Below, piece after piece: positions 1-10,358 of a stretch of DNA of 64,000 bases. Under the pieces are notes generated by a model, which saw only the letters and a program-made list of their open reading frames with translations, ran no database searches and was not told the origin of the DNA. A program made the position numbers and the translations under genes. Source of the DNA: Quercus robur (taxonomy: Eukaryota; Streptophyta; Magnoliopsida; Fagales; Fagaceae); assembly GCF_932294415.1 (NCBI RefSeq), contig NC_065538.1, forward strand, positions 9,678,330 to 9,742,329, given 5' to 3'. Numbering within the stretch: the stretch's first letter is position 1; every line of letters starts with the position of its first letter.

Positions 1-1160
1 ATATGTGTAGATTATTCAAGTTTGTCAGCTTAATTAATAAATTTTATGAATTCCTACATCCTGGTGCCTAGCAAAGTTGAAAGTACTGCTCCATATTTGT
101 ACCAGTTCTTCTGTGGACATATAGTGTGCGTTTGAATTAAGATTAAAAATTAAAATTATTTCACTATTCAGCTTATTTTTGCTACTATTCATGGTCTCAC
201 TGCACTTTTTGGCATTATTCATGGGCCTCACTATACTATTTCAACTAACTTTTACCTTTATCTACAGTACTTTCAACAATAATTTTTCAATTGCAGTAAA
301 ATAAGTAGTATTCAAATATACTTATAATACTTGTCTATACACTTTGACACAATTTGCTAATATATGATAGGATTACATCACTTATAGATGAGTCCATCAC
401 TAATATTTAGTAAAAAATAATTCAATAACCATTTGCCACGTGTTTAAATTGTGTCAAAGTGTGTGGTTTAGACTTTTTATATTTGTACACTCTTCATCCC
501 AAAATAAGTTGAGTTTGTAATTTGGCAAAAAAAGAAAAGTGAGAGTTTGTAAATGATACATACTTTAATAAAATAATGAAACAATTTTCTTAAGAAGGAT
601 TCACGTTTCAACAAACAGGTTTAAACTTTAAACTTAAGAAAATTCAAATGGATATAATTTTTTTTTTTAATTGTGCCAAAAAAAAATCCACTATTTTTGG
701 GACAGAAAAAGTCACTTGATGTATTTTAGTACCTCGTTTCGTCGTTATTTTCCAATTCCAAGTGAAAGGGCTCACTCTCTCTCTATTTTGCATCATTATT
801 GAGTTCATATAGACAAATAAATCATCTAATTATGGAGGAAAGTTAGAGACAATAATTAATTCTTTAATCGTCAATTCTCAAAGATTTGTCAATCATATGG
901 TTTCCTATAAATAGTACTTTTGTTAATTTTATGGGATCAACATGTATGATGTATCCATGCATGTTTATACATTTGTATTTATGAGGAACATAATAATAAA
1001 ATAGTAAACATGAGAAGAAGTAACCCGAGAGGAGGAAGATCAAAATAATAAAATAATACTACTACAATAACAACAACAATAATAATAATAAGAGGAGGAA
1101 GAAGAAGAAGAGCAGTATAATAAGAAGAAAGGAGGAGGAAATTGTAATTGGTTAGTTTAG
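1..1160. other. Gene-free AT-rich DNA with MITE remnants
   Basis: I see no coding exon here. The segment is AT-rich. About 100-235 contains alternating lines about stand-alone pieces of a repeat (on the minus strand it reads as AAAAATAAGCTGAATAGT and similar) that recurs at 19398-19695. 1000-1140 is a run of low-complexity purine-rich and AAT/ACA trinucleotide repeats. Short reading frames are present but have no recognisable domain and do not look like exons. Confidence 0.6.
310..490. mobile_element. Small MITE with long imperfect inverted repeat
   Basis: ACTTTGACACAATTT at 341-355 is matched by its exact reverse complement at 446-460. The similarity continues imperfectly outward on both sides for about 25-30 bases. 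The short length, lack of coding capacity and inverted arms fit a MITE. Superfamily and target site duplication could not be assigned. Confidence 0.5.
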
Positions 1161-1800
1161 CAAGGGTGTATATGGATTGGGTTAATTTGAGGTATTTCTC
1201 AAACTCAATTCACCCAAGCTAATAACCTCCTTTTTTTCTTTTTTTCTTTTTTTTTGAGAAATTAACGACCCAACCAAACTCATAAAGATTGGGTTAGGTT
1301 GAGTTGGAACGATTTTGTGAGGCCTAATAAAAAATGGTGTGCATTTCAATTATTCAGGCTCCTTATTTAATTAATAAATTATTTTAATTTACACAATAGG
1401 GGTTTGACTTAGTAACATAATGTTATCAATACCTTATGATGCCCTATATATGAAGTTTGAAAACCTCCTTTCTCTATTTATCTAGCAAAAGAAATTACAA
1501 TTTACACAATGGAGTCTGATACTCCAACTTCATAAGAAGTCTCAAGATACAAAAGTGAATCAACAAAAAAAAATTAATTACATATATTTTTAAATTATTG
1601 ATAGCATGGGTTTTGTCAAGTTACTTAAATTTAAAATCTTGCCAACAGGAACTCAACCAAACTCAATCTCCACACAAAAAAAAAATTTTAAAAATTAAAA
1701 AATAGAACCCAACTCAACCCATCAACCATTAAATAACCAATTTGGCCATCGGGTTGGATTGAATTCAGTTGAATTGGTGGGTTAAACGCACATCCTTACT
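1160..1800. mobile_element. Possible hAT-like non-autonomous element
   Basis: The left edge reads AAGGGTGTATATGGATTGGG and the right edge, on the other strand, reads AAGGATGTGCGTTTAACCC. The interior has many runs of AACCCAAC/GTTGGGTT type. Plant elements with ends of the type 'GGGTGT...ACACCC' around Gly-like GGTTGGGTT runs are common hAT-related MITEs. No clean target duplication was found, so this is tentative. Confidence 0.3.
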
Positions 1801-2019
1801 TTTTAGGAATCTTTCTATATGAATTATATATGAGACTATTACAAGCCTTGTTCGATTAAACATTTTGATTTTTCCTTAAATCGACATATTAATCTTAATA
1901 ATCAATAACTTTTTTTAATTGCAACTATTAGGAAAAATTGGTGGATAAGAAAATCAATAAAAAAAAAAACTTGACTAAGAATTGTGTAATTAATGAAATG
2001 AATAAAGCCTCTTCAATAT

Positions 2020-2708
2020 TGTAGGGACACAATTTGTAACGACCCACAAAATAGTGTTGGGTTCGCACGTTAAGGGCCCAAACAATATAATTTGTAGAGT
2101 GTGGGCTTGTAAGGCTAGGCCTTGGTCACTAGACGGCGGTTAACCATGGTTTATATGAAATTTGTACGAGGGTGAACCCAACGTATCAAGCAAAACCTTC
2201 TTCTGGTGTGACTTGAGTAGTTCCGGTCTTCAGACCTCGTCCGAGGAGATTAATGCTCTTCTCATTCTCCTTCTTTAAAACTTCTTGGTCTGCCCGCCCC
2301 CTTTCTTTTTGTTCTCTTTCCCTTTTATATTAGCATTCACTCTCCTTCCAGTGTCCACGTGTCCACGTGTCAATTCCACTTTCTAGGGTGGAGAATTGTC
2401 CTATTAGTCCATACCTAGAATGGTTGGGGGTAATTGTAAAAGCTGAAGGGCATGGTGAAGAGTATGGACCTGTCAGATGCAGAGCTCTTTACTACAGTAT
2501 TGGCAGCTTTCTCACTTGTCCTGCCCCTGCACTGAGTTCGTCCTTTCCTTTAGGCGTTCTGTGAGGTGCCGAGCATAAGATTGTCCTTGACCATATCCTT
2601 AGGCCTTTCTTGGACTTTCACTATGTGTCCTCAGCAATTGTTCTCCTCGGTTTGGGCCTTGGGCCTTAATGTAAAGTGGGCCAGGGTCGCAAATTCTCTG
2701 GCCCCACA
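2020..2708 (-). repeat. 3' LTR of the LARD-like element
   Basis: This 689 bp LTR carries a duplicated GTGTCCAC motif near 2350-2370 that the other LTR has only once, which explains most of the length difference (689 against 681 bp). The CCACGTG core in this motif is a G-box-like sequence. The polypurine tract lies at its inner border at about 2709-2722 (minus strand). Confidence 0.9.
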
Positions 2709-4319
2709 ATAGCCCCTCAAAATCCTGCCGCCCGACCTCTTAGTTGGGAAGGAGGGTTTTGGTGATGTCGAGCCTACATTATGGCTTGCCCAGCTTTACC
2801 CTTCATTGGTATCGGTGTCTCTTCATTTGCCTAGGAGCTGCGCCGTATCATGGGACACCCCTCTTAGGTTTGCTCACACTCCGTCTTCGCCGTTTCATTG
2901 CTCGAGGTGTGACTTGAATATGTCCCCTTTACGAGGCTATCCAAATCTTATGGTTGCAGACGGTGTTAGGAGTTGAGCAAAAACCGTCTCGTCTGTAGCA
3001 TTTCTTAGAAACCTGCGTAGATTAAATGCCGCCAACTTGCCCTCTATATAAGAAGCAAGATAGGAGGTTACTCCCTTTACGTACAAACCCTTCGGCCCCT
3101 TCAAATTCCTAATCCTTCAGCTGTGTTCCCAGTCTTCATCTTCAGTGCAATCAAACCTTAGAGTAATATGTTTGAGGCACAAGTGGGGGTGAAGGAACCA
3201 CACCCGCTCCAGAGGCACTGGGTCCTTCCGAGACTCAAGGTGGCGCGGTCTGGACGGGGGAGACACAGACTCAAGACAATCCTCCGCTTTCACAAGGTGG
3301 GAGCGATGTCTCCATCTCTTTCAGTCAAAATCCGAAGCAGGTGCTGGTCGCGTCAGATTTTTGGTGCGACAGCAGTGGGGTTTCTCGTCGTCAGTACCAT
3401 CCACTCTTTCTCGAGCGCTACTAATATGGCATCTTCGTGTTAGGAGTCAGAGCTGATGCGGGGATTACGCATCCCTGCTTCCTCCTTTCTTCCTTCACTG
3501 GTGCCTCTTTCCGCCTCCGCTTCTTCTTCTTTCCCATCACCAGGGCCACCCTGGTGTTTTTATTTTGTCTGCTGCTTCTTCTTCTCTTCCATTAGCGGGG
3601 CCATCCTATCATACATAATCTCTACCAGAGCAAAGTTTTGAAGGATTTTTCTCTCCATTGTATCTTTTCTTTTTGCTTATGTAGTTAACTTTTTTAGTAT
3701 AGGCTTACTTAAGCCCCTTCATTGTACGTTGTACGTTGTACTATTTCTTTGTCTTAATAAAAGATGATTTTGTTCCATTCTAAATATTTTTTCTTTTCTA
3801 CAGTAATTACTTTGTGAATGGATGTGTTTCATGTGTATTTTCGCTTTAACGATACTTAGGGTAGAAAAACTTGTAATAGAAAGCTATTATTTTAAACTTA
3901 TTAAGACTATCAATCATAATAATACCAACCCACAGTAGTTTAAACATACAAGACTAACCGAGATAACAGCCGAGTGCTCTGTAATGCGCGTGAGGTAGTC
4001 ATCCGAGAATGAGTAACCCAAAATAAACCATCCGAGAGGGTTGCCTAATAGTGAGGGACTTTGGCCGTATTCTTGATAATACCTGGCTTTAATCGCTTTA
4101 TGGCCTCTGATCCGAGGTATGGTTATACAGGGCCCAAACATATTCGCATTAGTTCCCTTAGAATTGAGGATCCGAGGATAGACTGGGACTTCCATTCAGT
4201 CTGGGACTTAACATAATTTTTAATAGGTAGCCTCTCCATGGGATAGAGTCCGGCGACCATACAATGCCCGGGTTGTGTCCAGAAGTTATAATAACAACTA
4301 ATTAATAATAATAACACTT

Positions 4320-4640
4320 GGTTTCCCCATAGGCTTGAGTCCGAGGACCATACAAGGCCTTGGTTCTGTCCAAAACTTGTAGTTTCTCTTTTAAGTAGTT
4401 GGTTTCCCCATAGGCTTGAGTCCGAGGACCATACGAGACCTTGGTTCTGTCCAAAACTTGTAGTTTCTCTTTTAAGTAGTTGGTTTCCCCATAGGCTTGA
4501 GTCCGAGGACCATACAAGGCCTTGGTTCTGTCCAAAACTTGTAGTTTTTCTTTTAAGTAGTTGGTTTCCCCATAGGCTTGAGTCCGAGGACCATACAAGG
4601 CCTTGGTTCTGTCCAAAACTTGTAGTTTTTCTTTTAAGTA
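4320..4640. repeat. 81 bp tandem repeat, four copies, inside the LARD-like element
   Basis: GGTTTCCCCATAGGCTTGAG starts at 4320, 4401, 4482 and 4563, giving an exact 81 bp period with only a few substitutions between copies. Because 81 is a multiple of three, the minus strand stays open across the array (4302-4616) as a 27-residue repeat containing YGPRTQAYGET. There is no evidence that this is translated. It lies about 230 bp downstream of the primer binding site, in the leader region of the element. Confidence 0.9.
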
Positions 4641-4870
4641 CCGAGGATTAGTCCCCTAGCCAAAGCGTGGGGCGTCGAACTAATGGTGGAAGCCCCTAGA
4701 ATTGTCCTTGTCGCTAGTGCTTCGAAGCATAGTCCATAGTAGAACTTTATACTAGGGCAACAACATCAGGTCGCTGGAAGTAACGTAGGGGCCTTCGCAA
4801 GCCCTGGGTTGACAGGAGCTCGACCCATTGTCTACGCCAATGCACAAGCCTTCCCATAGACGGCGCCAAT

Positions 4871-5551
4871 TGTAGGGATACAATTTGTAACGACCCACAA
4901 AATAGTGTTGGGTTTGCACGTTAAAGGCCCAAACAATATAATTTGTAGAGCGTGGGCTTGTAAGGCTAGGCCTTGATCGCTGGACGGCGGTTAACCATGG
5001 TTTATATGAAATTTGTACGAGGGTGAACCCAGCGTATCAAGCAAAACCTTCTTCTGGTGTGACTTAAGTAGTTCCGGTCTTCAGACCTCGTCCAAGGAGA
5101 TTAATGCTCTTCTCATTCTCCTTCTTTAAGACTTCTTGGTCTGCCCGCCCCCTTTCTTTTTGTTCTCTTTCCCTTTTATATTAGCATTCACTCTCCTTCC
5201 AGTGTCCACGTGTCAATTCCACTTTCTGGGGTGGAGACTTGTCCTATCAGTCCATACCTAGAGTGGTTGGGGGTGGTTGTAAAAACTAAATGGCATGGTG
5301 AAGAGAATGGACCTGTCAGATGCAGAGCTCTTTACTACAGTATTGGCAGCTTTCTCACTTGTCCTGCCCCTACACTGAGTTCGTCCTTTCCTTTAGGCGT
5401 TCTGTGAGGTGCCGAGTATAAGATTGTCCTCGGCCATATCCTTAGGCCTTTCTTGGACTTTCACTATGCGTCCTCGGCAATTGTTCTTCTCGGCTTGGGC
5501 CTTGGGCCTTAATGTAAAGTGGGCCAGGATCGCAAATTCTCTGGCCCCACA
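4871..5551 (-). repeat. 5' LTR of the LARD-like element
   Basis: This 681 bp LTR is the transcription-start LTR, because the primer binding site adjoins it at 4853-4870 on the minus strand. It aligns along its whole length with 2020-2708. Confidence 0.9.
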
Positions 5552-5556
5552 AATAT

Positions 5557-7725
5557 TTTACTAAAATGTTGAGAATTTTGAATAGCAAGGATTATGAACA
5601 GGAAAGAATTTTAAGAACTGAAGAGGTAAAAACCACCACTCATATTGATTCAAGTCAGCAAATTCTCACAAATTAGGTCTCAAGTACATGAATTACTCTT
5701 TTCTTTGCCAATCTACTAAACGTTTATTTAAATTACACCCTTTAATTCATGCATCCAACACGTAAGAAAGTAGTTCACAATTTCTAATCTCCTTAGTGTT
5801 CCTTTGGACGAGTGGTTATTCATCTTATTTAGCTTATGTATAACTTTTCTATTTTTCGTAGGTATAATTATACTTACTTTTGACAACTAATTTTCAAGTT
5901 CAATAAACCAATGAATATAAGCTCTTCCAAACAAGCACTCAGCAGTCTAATAGAAAAACGGAAGATGAAAAAGAATTATTATTTTGTAATTCTTCTTCTT
6001 CTTCTTATTGTTCTTCTTCTTCTTCTTTATTATAAAAGAATACAAAATAAAGCTTCCAGCTTTCATGAGGGTAATGTGTTGGAAAATGAAAACAGGTACA
6101 CAATAGTCTCCCTGTTACCACAATGATTAAAGTACCATACCATATTTGGCTGTAGGTTCGATGGGTCATCAACTGTTGATTTCATCCTTATAACCATGTT
6201 CGTTATAAAGCATAAAGAATGAATCTCAATCTTTATCCCCCCAGTGGGAGAATGTATCTTATAAATGAATATTGCATCCTCTCTTTCACAATGAGTGGAG
6301 CTCATTTAATTGTGAGATCCACACATCGTGAGAAGGAATATGCATATACATGAAATAATTATTGTCCCTATAAGAATAAACAAAAAGAAGTAGTTATTGA
6401 GTTGCTATAAGAACAAAATTTATTCCATATCTTTTCCCTATATTTATTAGTCATTTCATTTGGATGAAATTATTTGAACTTTAAAGAGAAGATTCAAATT
6501 TCAATCTTTATTTTAAAATTTTGAGAGAGAGAGATGTACCAAACAAAGAATCCATGGTTCCTCTTATGCTGGATAAAGCTAGGCTGGAAAGTCCGTTTAG
6601 GAAATAAAATCATTGGCTCGTTTGAAGAAGAAACATCTCCTGCAGAACAGAACAGTTAACAGCTATACAGAAACCAAAAAGACCGAACAAAATGATACTG
6701 ATGACTTAATTGGTAACCCAACCCCTGAAAATTCTAGCCTTAAGTGTTCTTGAATATGCCTTTAAATAATAGCTTCCATATTGCAACAATTACCACAATG
6801 TTCAAGTAATGCAGCACCCCTTTTGAGGGCCTATGAAATGAAAAAAATCTGCATTTGCATTGGCTAGTAATGAAAACAATTGGTTATGGCAGAATTAATG
6901 TGGACTTACATCTTCCAGCCATATATAGGAGTGAAGAAAAAAAAAATCCTCCACCAGCAAGAGCAGGGGATATCATTCTAGATGATATTATTTCCAGCTC
7001 AGTACATTAGTCACCATGAGCATCAGAAAAACAAGAGCACAACTTGGATGCACTACCACCTAAAGACTGAAGCCTGCTACTTAAGTCATCTCTCATCAAA
7101 AAGTAAACATATTGGCAATCAGGATAACCACATCAGCATCGACATATCATTCACCGCAAAACAAATCTTACGGGGTTTATCATGTTAATCAGATAAATTC
7201 ATGAGAGGAAATACTAGAAGCACTGTCTTAGCCACCTAAATCTAGGTAATTACTAATAGTAAGTACTTCTATATCATAACCTTTGAAGTTTGAAGCAAGA
7301 GAGCCCCTCCATAGGGATTTTTTTTTTTTTTTTTTTTCCTTTTGGTATACCCTACATGAGTATTGTATTTATAATTTATCTTGCCTATAGAGATTCTGCG
7401 CATGTCCATCCCCCACTCAACCAATTTTTACTCCAAACCACAATTCTATACTTGCTAGTTATGTTCTTAATGGAACATTTGGCAGAAGTTGGGCATAGTT
7501 TCCAGGATGCAATGCGTAATAGATACTAAAGTTAGTAATCCTTAACTGGACTATACGTCTAGTTACTAGACAAATGAGCAAGCTGAAGCTTCTATAATTT
7601 CAATGTTCTTAAAGAAGAAAAAATGAAGGTTTAGAAAAAGACTTTCTTTTTCTTTGAGGCACCAAAGAAAAGAATGCTTTGTAGAAATTTAATTTTGTCT
7701 ACCATAGTCATTTGTCCATAAACAA
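5557..7725. other. Gene-free DNA with simple repeats
   Basis: No exon was recognised. A CTT-rich microsatellite lies at about 5988-6030 and makes an artificial poly-Leu frame. There is a T-run at about 7318-7337. The remainder is unremarkable AT-rich sequence. Confidence 0.55.
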
Positions 7726-8123
7726 CAAAGTTTAGCTACAAAATTAGTTGTAGTCTGAGACTACAACTTTACTCATTATCTTTTTATTGGAGGTAAATTT
7801 TGACAAATCCATCATTGGATTATATTTTTTTCTTATATCCTCTATGTATGCTTGCAAAATTTTTAGAAAATTAAAAATCAATAGTTATGTCATCAATAAA
7901 TTGTTTAAATTGCAAGTTTTTGTGATTTAAAATTATGCATAAAATATAATTTATAGATCATATAGTAAATAATATCCAATTGACACAAAATTTAACATGT
8001 GTATTAAGAGCACAAAGAATATGCAATCAAGTAGCTAAATTTTCAAAATATGTAGTAATGATAATTTTTTTAAAGGAAGTTGTAGCATTAGGCTACAACC
8101 AATTTTGTAACTAAATAACTTTG
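7726..8123. mobile_element. MITE with about 28 bp inverted repeats
   Basis: The left end CAAAGTTTAGCTACAAAATT and the reverse complement of the right end, CAAAGTTATTTAGTTACAAA, match over about 28 bases with one small indel. Both arms continue into a GTTGTAGNCTNANNCTACAAC-like palindrome. Length is 398 bp and nothing is coded. No convincing target duplication was seen, so the superfamily is open. Confidence 0.55.
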
Positions 8124-8277
8124 TCCCTCTGCCTATTTATTAAAAAAACAAACTATATATGCACAACCTTAAGGTCACCAATGATATGAAGACATTAGGT
8201 TAATTTGTTAATTGGTTATTAGTTCATTAGTTAACAATTTTCTCATGGTCAAAGGCTAAAATGGCAAATTTAATGGA

Positions 8278-8395
8278 TTTTTATTATTATTATTGGTAAG
8301 TTACACATACAACAGATGGGTTTGAACTTACTACCTTACTGTGCACTTAAAAGGAGAGGAGATGTTGGTTGAGCTAGAGCTCATTGACAACAGAT
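8278..8395 (-). mobile_element. tRNA-related SINE fragment
   Basis: On the minus strand the order is a box-A-like AGCTCTAGCTCAACCAACAT, then a box-B-like GTAAGTTCAAACCCATC, then a tail running into AATAATAATAAAA. This is the arrangement of a tRNA-derived plant SINE. It is degenerate and not a working tRNA. Confidence 0.5.
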
Positions 8396-8469
8396 ATGCA
8401 CATTAGCTTTTATAGCAAGTAGTTGTCAAAAACTATAATTGATCCATCCATTTTATGTTATGATCCTAG

Positions 8470-8758
8470 TGTCCCACATGGATTAAATATAAGTTTAACT
8501 ATGTATTTATAAACTCTTGGACACCCTCTCCTTGCAAACCAGTTTTTAAAGAATGAGTTTTACCCATAAGTTCCTAACATTTGATATCAGAGCCAACCAC
8601 CACCTCGAGTAATCGGGTGTAGCTCAAATAAGTTACGGCTTTGTGGTTGGATCCTGGAGGAGACGACCTAGAGGCTAGATTAAAATAACTGATAGGTGAA
8701 TGGAGCCACCTTGCAAGTTGGTTTTTAAGGATGAGTTCTATCCATAAGTTTGTAACAT
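8470..8758 (+). mobile_element. TRIM-like miniature LTR element with truncated 3' LTR
   Basis: A 110 bp sequence (8470-8579) begins TGTCCCACATGGATT and ends CCTAACA. It is followed at once by TTGATATCAGAGCC, a close variant of the initiator-tRNA primer binding site TGGTATCAGAGC. At 8709-8758 the last 50 bases of the LTR recur (CCTTGCAAG...TTTGTAACA). The TGTCCCACAT start, tiny LTR and tRNA-Met primer site are the hallmarks of TRIM elements. The second LTR lacks its first about 60 bases, so this copy is dead. Confidence 0.65.
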
Positions 8759-8889
8759 TTTTTCATACATCAAACAAAGCATACATACATAATTACATTT
8801 ATACACACACTCTTAACCAAATTTCATAAATAAAGGCATATTTTAAAAGTTCAAGGATTACACTCGTGTTTTAGAGGTAATCAGAATTT

Positions 8890-9105
8890 GACAATATCAA
8901 CTAGTTAGCAGTCGTTAATCACCTCACCAATCTGAGCAAAACTAGCAGCTTCACCCCGTAACTAAACAATGACAATCTGAGCATCACCCTCAATAATCAC
9001 TTCATGTATTCCAATTTCTGCAGCAAAGTTAATAGCCCTGCGACAGGCCATTGCTTTCACGTCTTCAACCAAAAACAAAACTTGTTGGTGAATGGTGAGG
9101 AATGG
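8890..9105 (-). pseudogene. RNase H-like domain fragment from a retroelement
   Basis: On the minus strand a frame contains AMACRRAINFAAEIG then VIIEGDAQIVI, which matches the central part of the plant RNase H-like domain (RVT_3 type) found in non-LTR retroelements and domesticated relatives. After an in-frame stop the similarity resumes as GEAASFAQIGEVI. No reverse transcriptase is present nearby, and the fragment has no start or splice context, so it is a dead remnant. Confidence 0.65.
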
Positions 9106-9189
9106 TACTATTTGAAAGACGCAGCAGTATTTTTTGTAATAGTTGTATATAAGTATATAACATCTGCATAAATGGGAAGGAATACACAC

Positions 9190-10353
9190 TTGTGATATCC
9201 GCTTTCATGTACAAAATTATAAATCGCGAAGAAAAGGCCCATAGGCCCCTTTACATGTTGTGGTGCAAATGATAACGGGCTCTTGATTCAAATAGCATGT
9301 CTTCCTCTACATTTTGCAAATAGGTTGCAAGGGCCGAGTTAAGAGACTTCACCTTTTGGGCCCCATATCTAATTCATTGGGCTAATGTGACCCCAAATAC
9401 AAATGAAATGTCACCAACCAAGTACTAGACTCTTGGCTGATTGGGTCTACCATGCATGTAAAGCTTGAATTATTGTCCTGCTGCACCGCCAACAACAGCC
9501 AATTACCATAATTGTTACATGTTTCAGCAAAGTTCATATTCAATCACCTTCTACACCCATTTGTTCTAGTTCCATTCTTCAGTCCAAACTCAAGACCTAA
9601 CACCAGTCACATTGTCACTTCAACTCTAAATTCGAATAAAAATCACACAACCCTTAATGTAACACTTTTTTTTTTTTTTGTTCATTTTAAATATGCTTTA
9701 TAATAAAAATAAGAAAAATAATAAAATAAAAGATGTAACAATTTATTACCATTGATGAAGCATAAAGTGACATTCAGAGTTAGATATGTGATTTTTATTC
9801 GATTAGAACACCAAATCCCTCCCTTCATTTAATGACATTGCTTGTCTTAATAAACCTACGAAGTAAAGAGGATGGTGAATAGGAAAACACAAACACACTA
9901 AAACTACTTTCTATTGATAAATCACAGTGACAAAATCCCAAGTCAACGAATATGTGATTGATTAGAAATTAGACCAATGAACCCGTCCATTACAACTACA
10001 AGCAACTCCACAATTTTGGTAGTTAAAAAACAACCGTGTTCCCCCAAAAAAAAAAAAAAAAAATCCAACCAAAGAGAACAAAAGAGGCAAAACAAGACAA
10101 CAAATTGGCATTTTTAAAACATGCCGAAAAGTATACATGAAGCAATTGCTCCAGAACAGAAATATGAAAATGAAGAACTGAAACAATGGAGAAAAGGATT
10201 AGGTGGGAAAAAAAATATTGATTGAAAAGAACGGCACGAATCAGAATTAATTGTTTCACTTAATGACTAGACTATCATATAACTGCAGACGCATAAAAAT
10301 TATATATATCAGAACTCCAAATGTACACTAAATCATGCTGGACTGAGGAAGCT
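9190..10353. other. Gene-free DNA downstream of the SurE gene
   Basis: No coding exon, RNA gene or clear transposon end was recognised. Short A and T homopolymers occur at 9667-9679 and 10046-10063. The last few hundred bases are likely the 3' UTR and terminator of the SurE gene, which is transcribed leftward. Confidence 0.5.
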
Positions 10354-10358
10354 TTATT
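10353..10358 (-). terminator. AATAAA polyadenylation signal overlapping the SurE stop
   Basis: The stop region on the minus strand reads GAACAATAAAGC, so the TAA stop lies within a canonical AATAAA. Whether it is used is unknown; plant poly(A) signals are loose. Confidence 0.3.

Larger units (their letters stand above)
2020..5551 (-). mobile_element. Complete non-autonomous Ty3/gypsy-type LTR element (LARD-like)
   Basis: Two direct LTRs (2020-2708 and 4871-5551) both begin TGTAGGGA and end CCCCACA, and are flanked by the 5 bp target duplication AATAT (2015-2019 and 5552-5556). The element is oriented on the minus strand: directly inside the right LTR the minus strand reads ATTGGCGCCGTCTATGGG (4853-4870), a primer binding site of the type seen in plant gypsy elements. 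Directly inside the left LTR is a purine-rich tract, TTTTGAGGGGCTAT on the minus strand. The 2.16 kb interior has no gag, protease, reverse transcriptase or integrase frame, so it depends on a helper. By eye the LTRs differ at about 30 sites, nearly all transitions, plus one 10 bp indel, so the insertion is not brand new. Confidence 0.92.

Noticed and set aside
1000..1140. CRISPR-like regular repeats
   Set aside because: These are simple trinucleotide runs without spacers; this is plant nuclear DNA.
2367..2564. Similar 65-residue frames in both LTRs (2367-2564 and 5210-5407)
   Set aside because: They are the same LTR sequence twice, with no recognisable protein, and lie antisense to the element.
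3168..3641. Plus-strand open frames inside the LTR element (3168-3443 and 3456-3641)
   Set aside because: The element is oriented on the minus strand according to its primer binding site and purine tract, and these frames show no gag, pol or other domain.
5911..6126. Leu-rich 71-residue frame resembling a membrane segment
   Set aside because: The hydrophobic run is a translated CTT microsatellite; there is no leader, splice or homology support.
6982..7188. 68-residue plus-strand frame in the 5.6-7.7 kb gap
   Set aside because: Composition is ordinary non-coding, with no domain and no splice sites that extend it.
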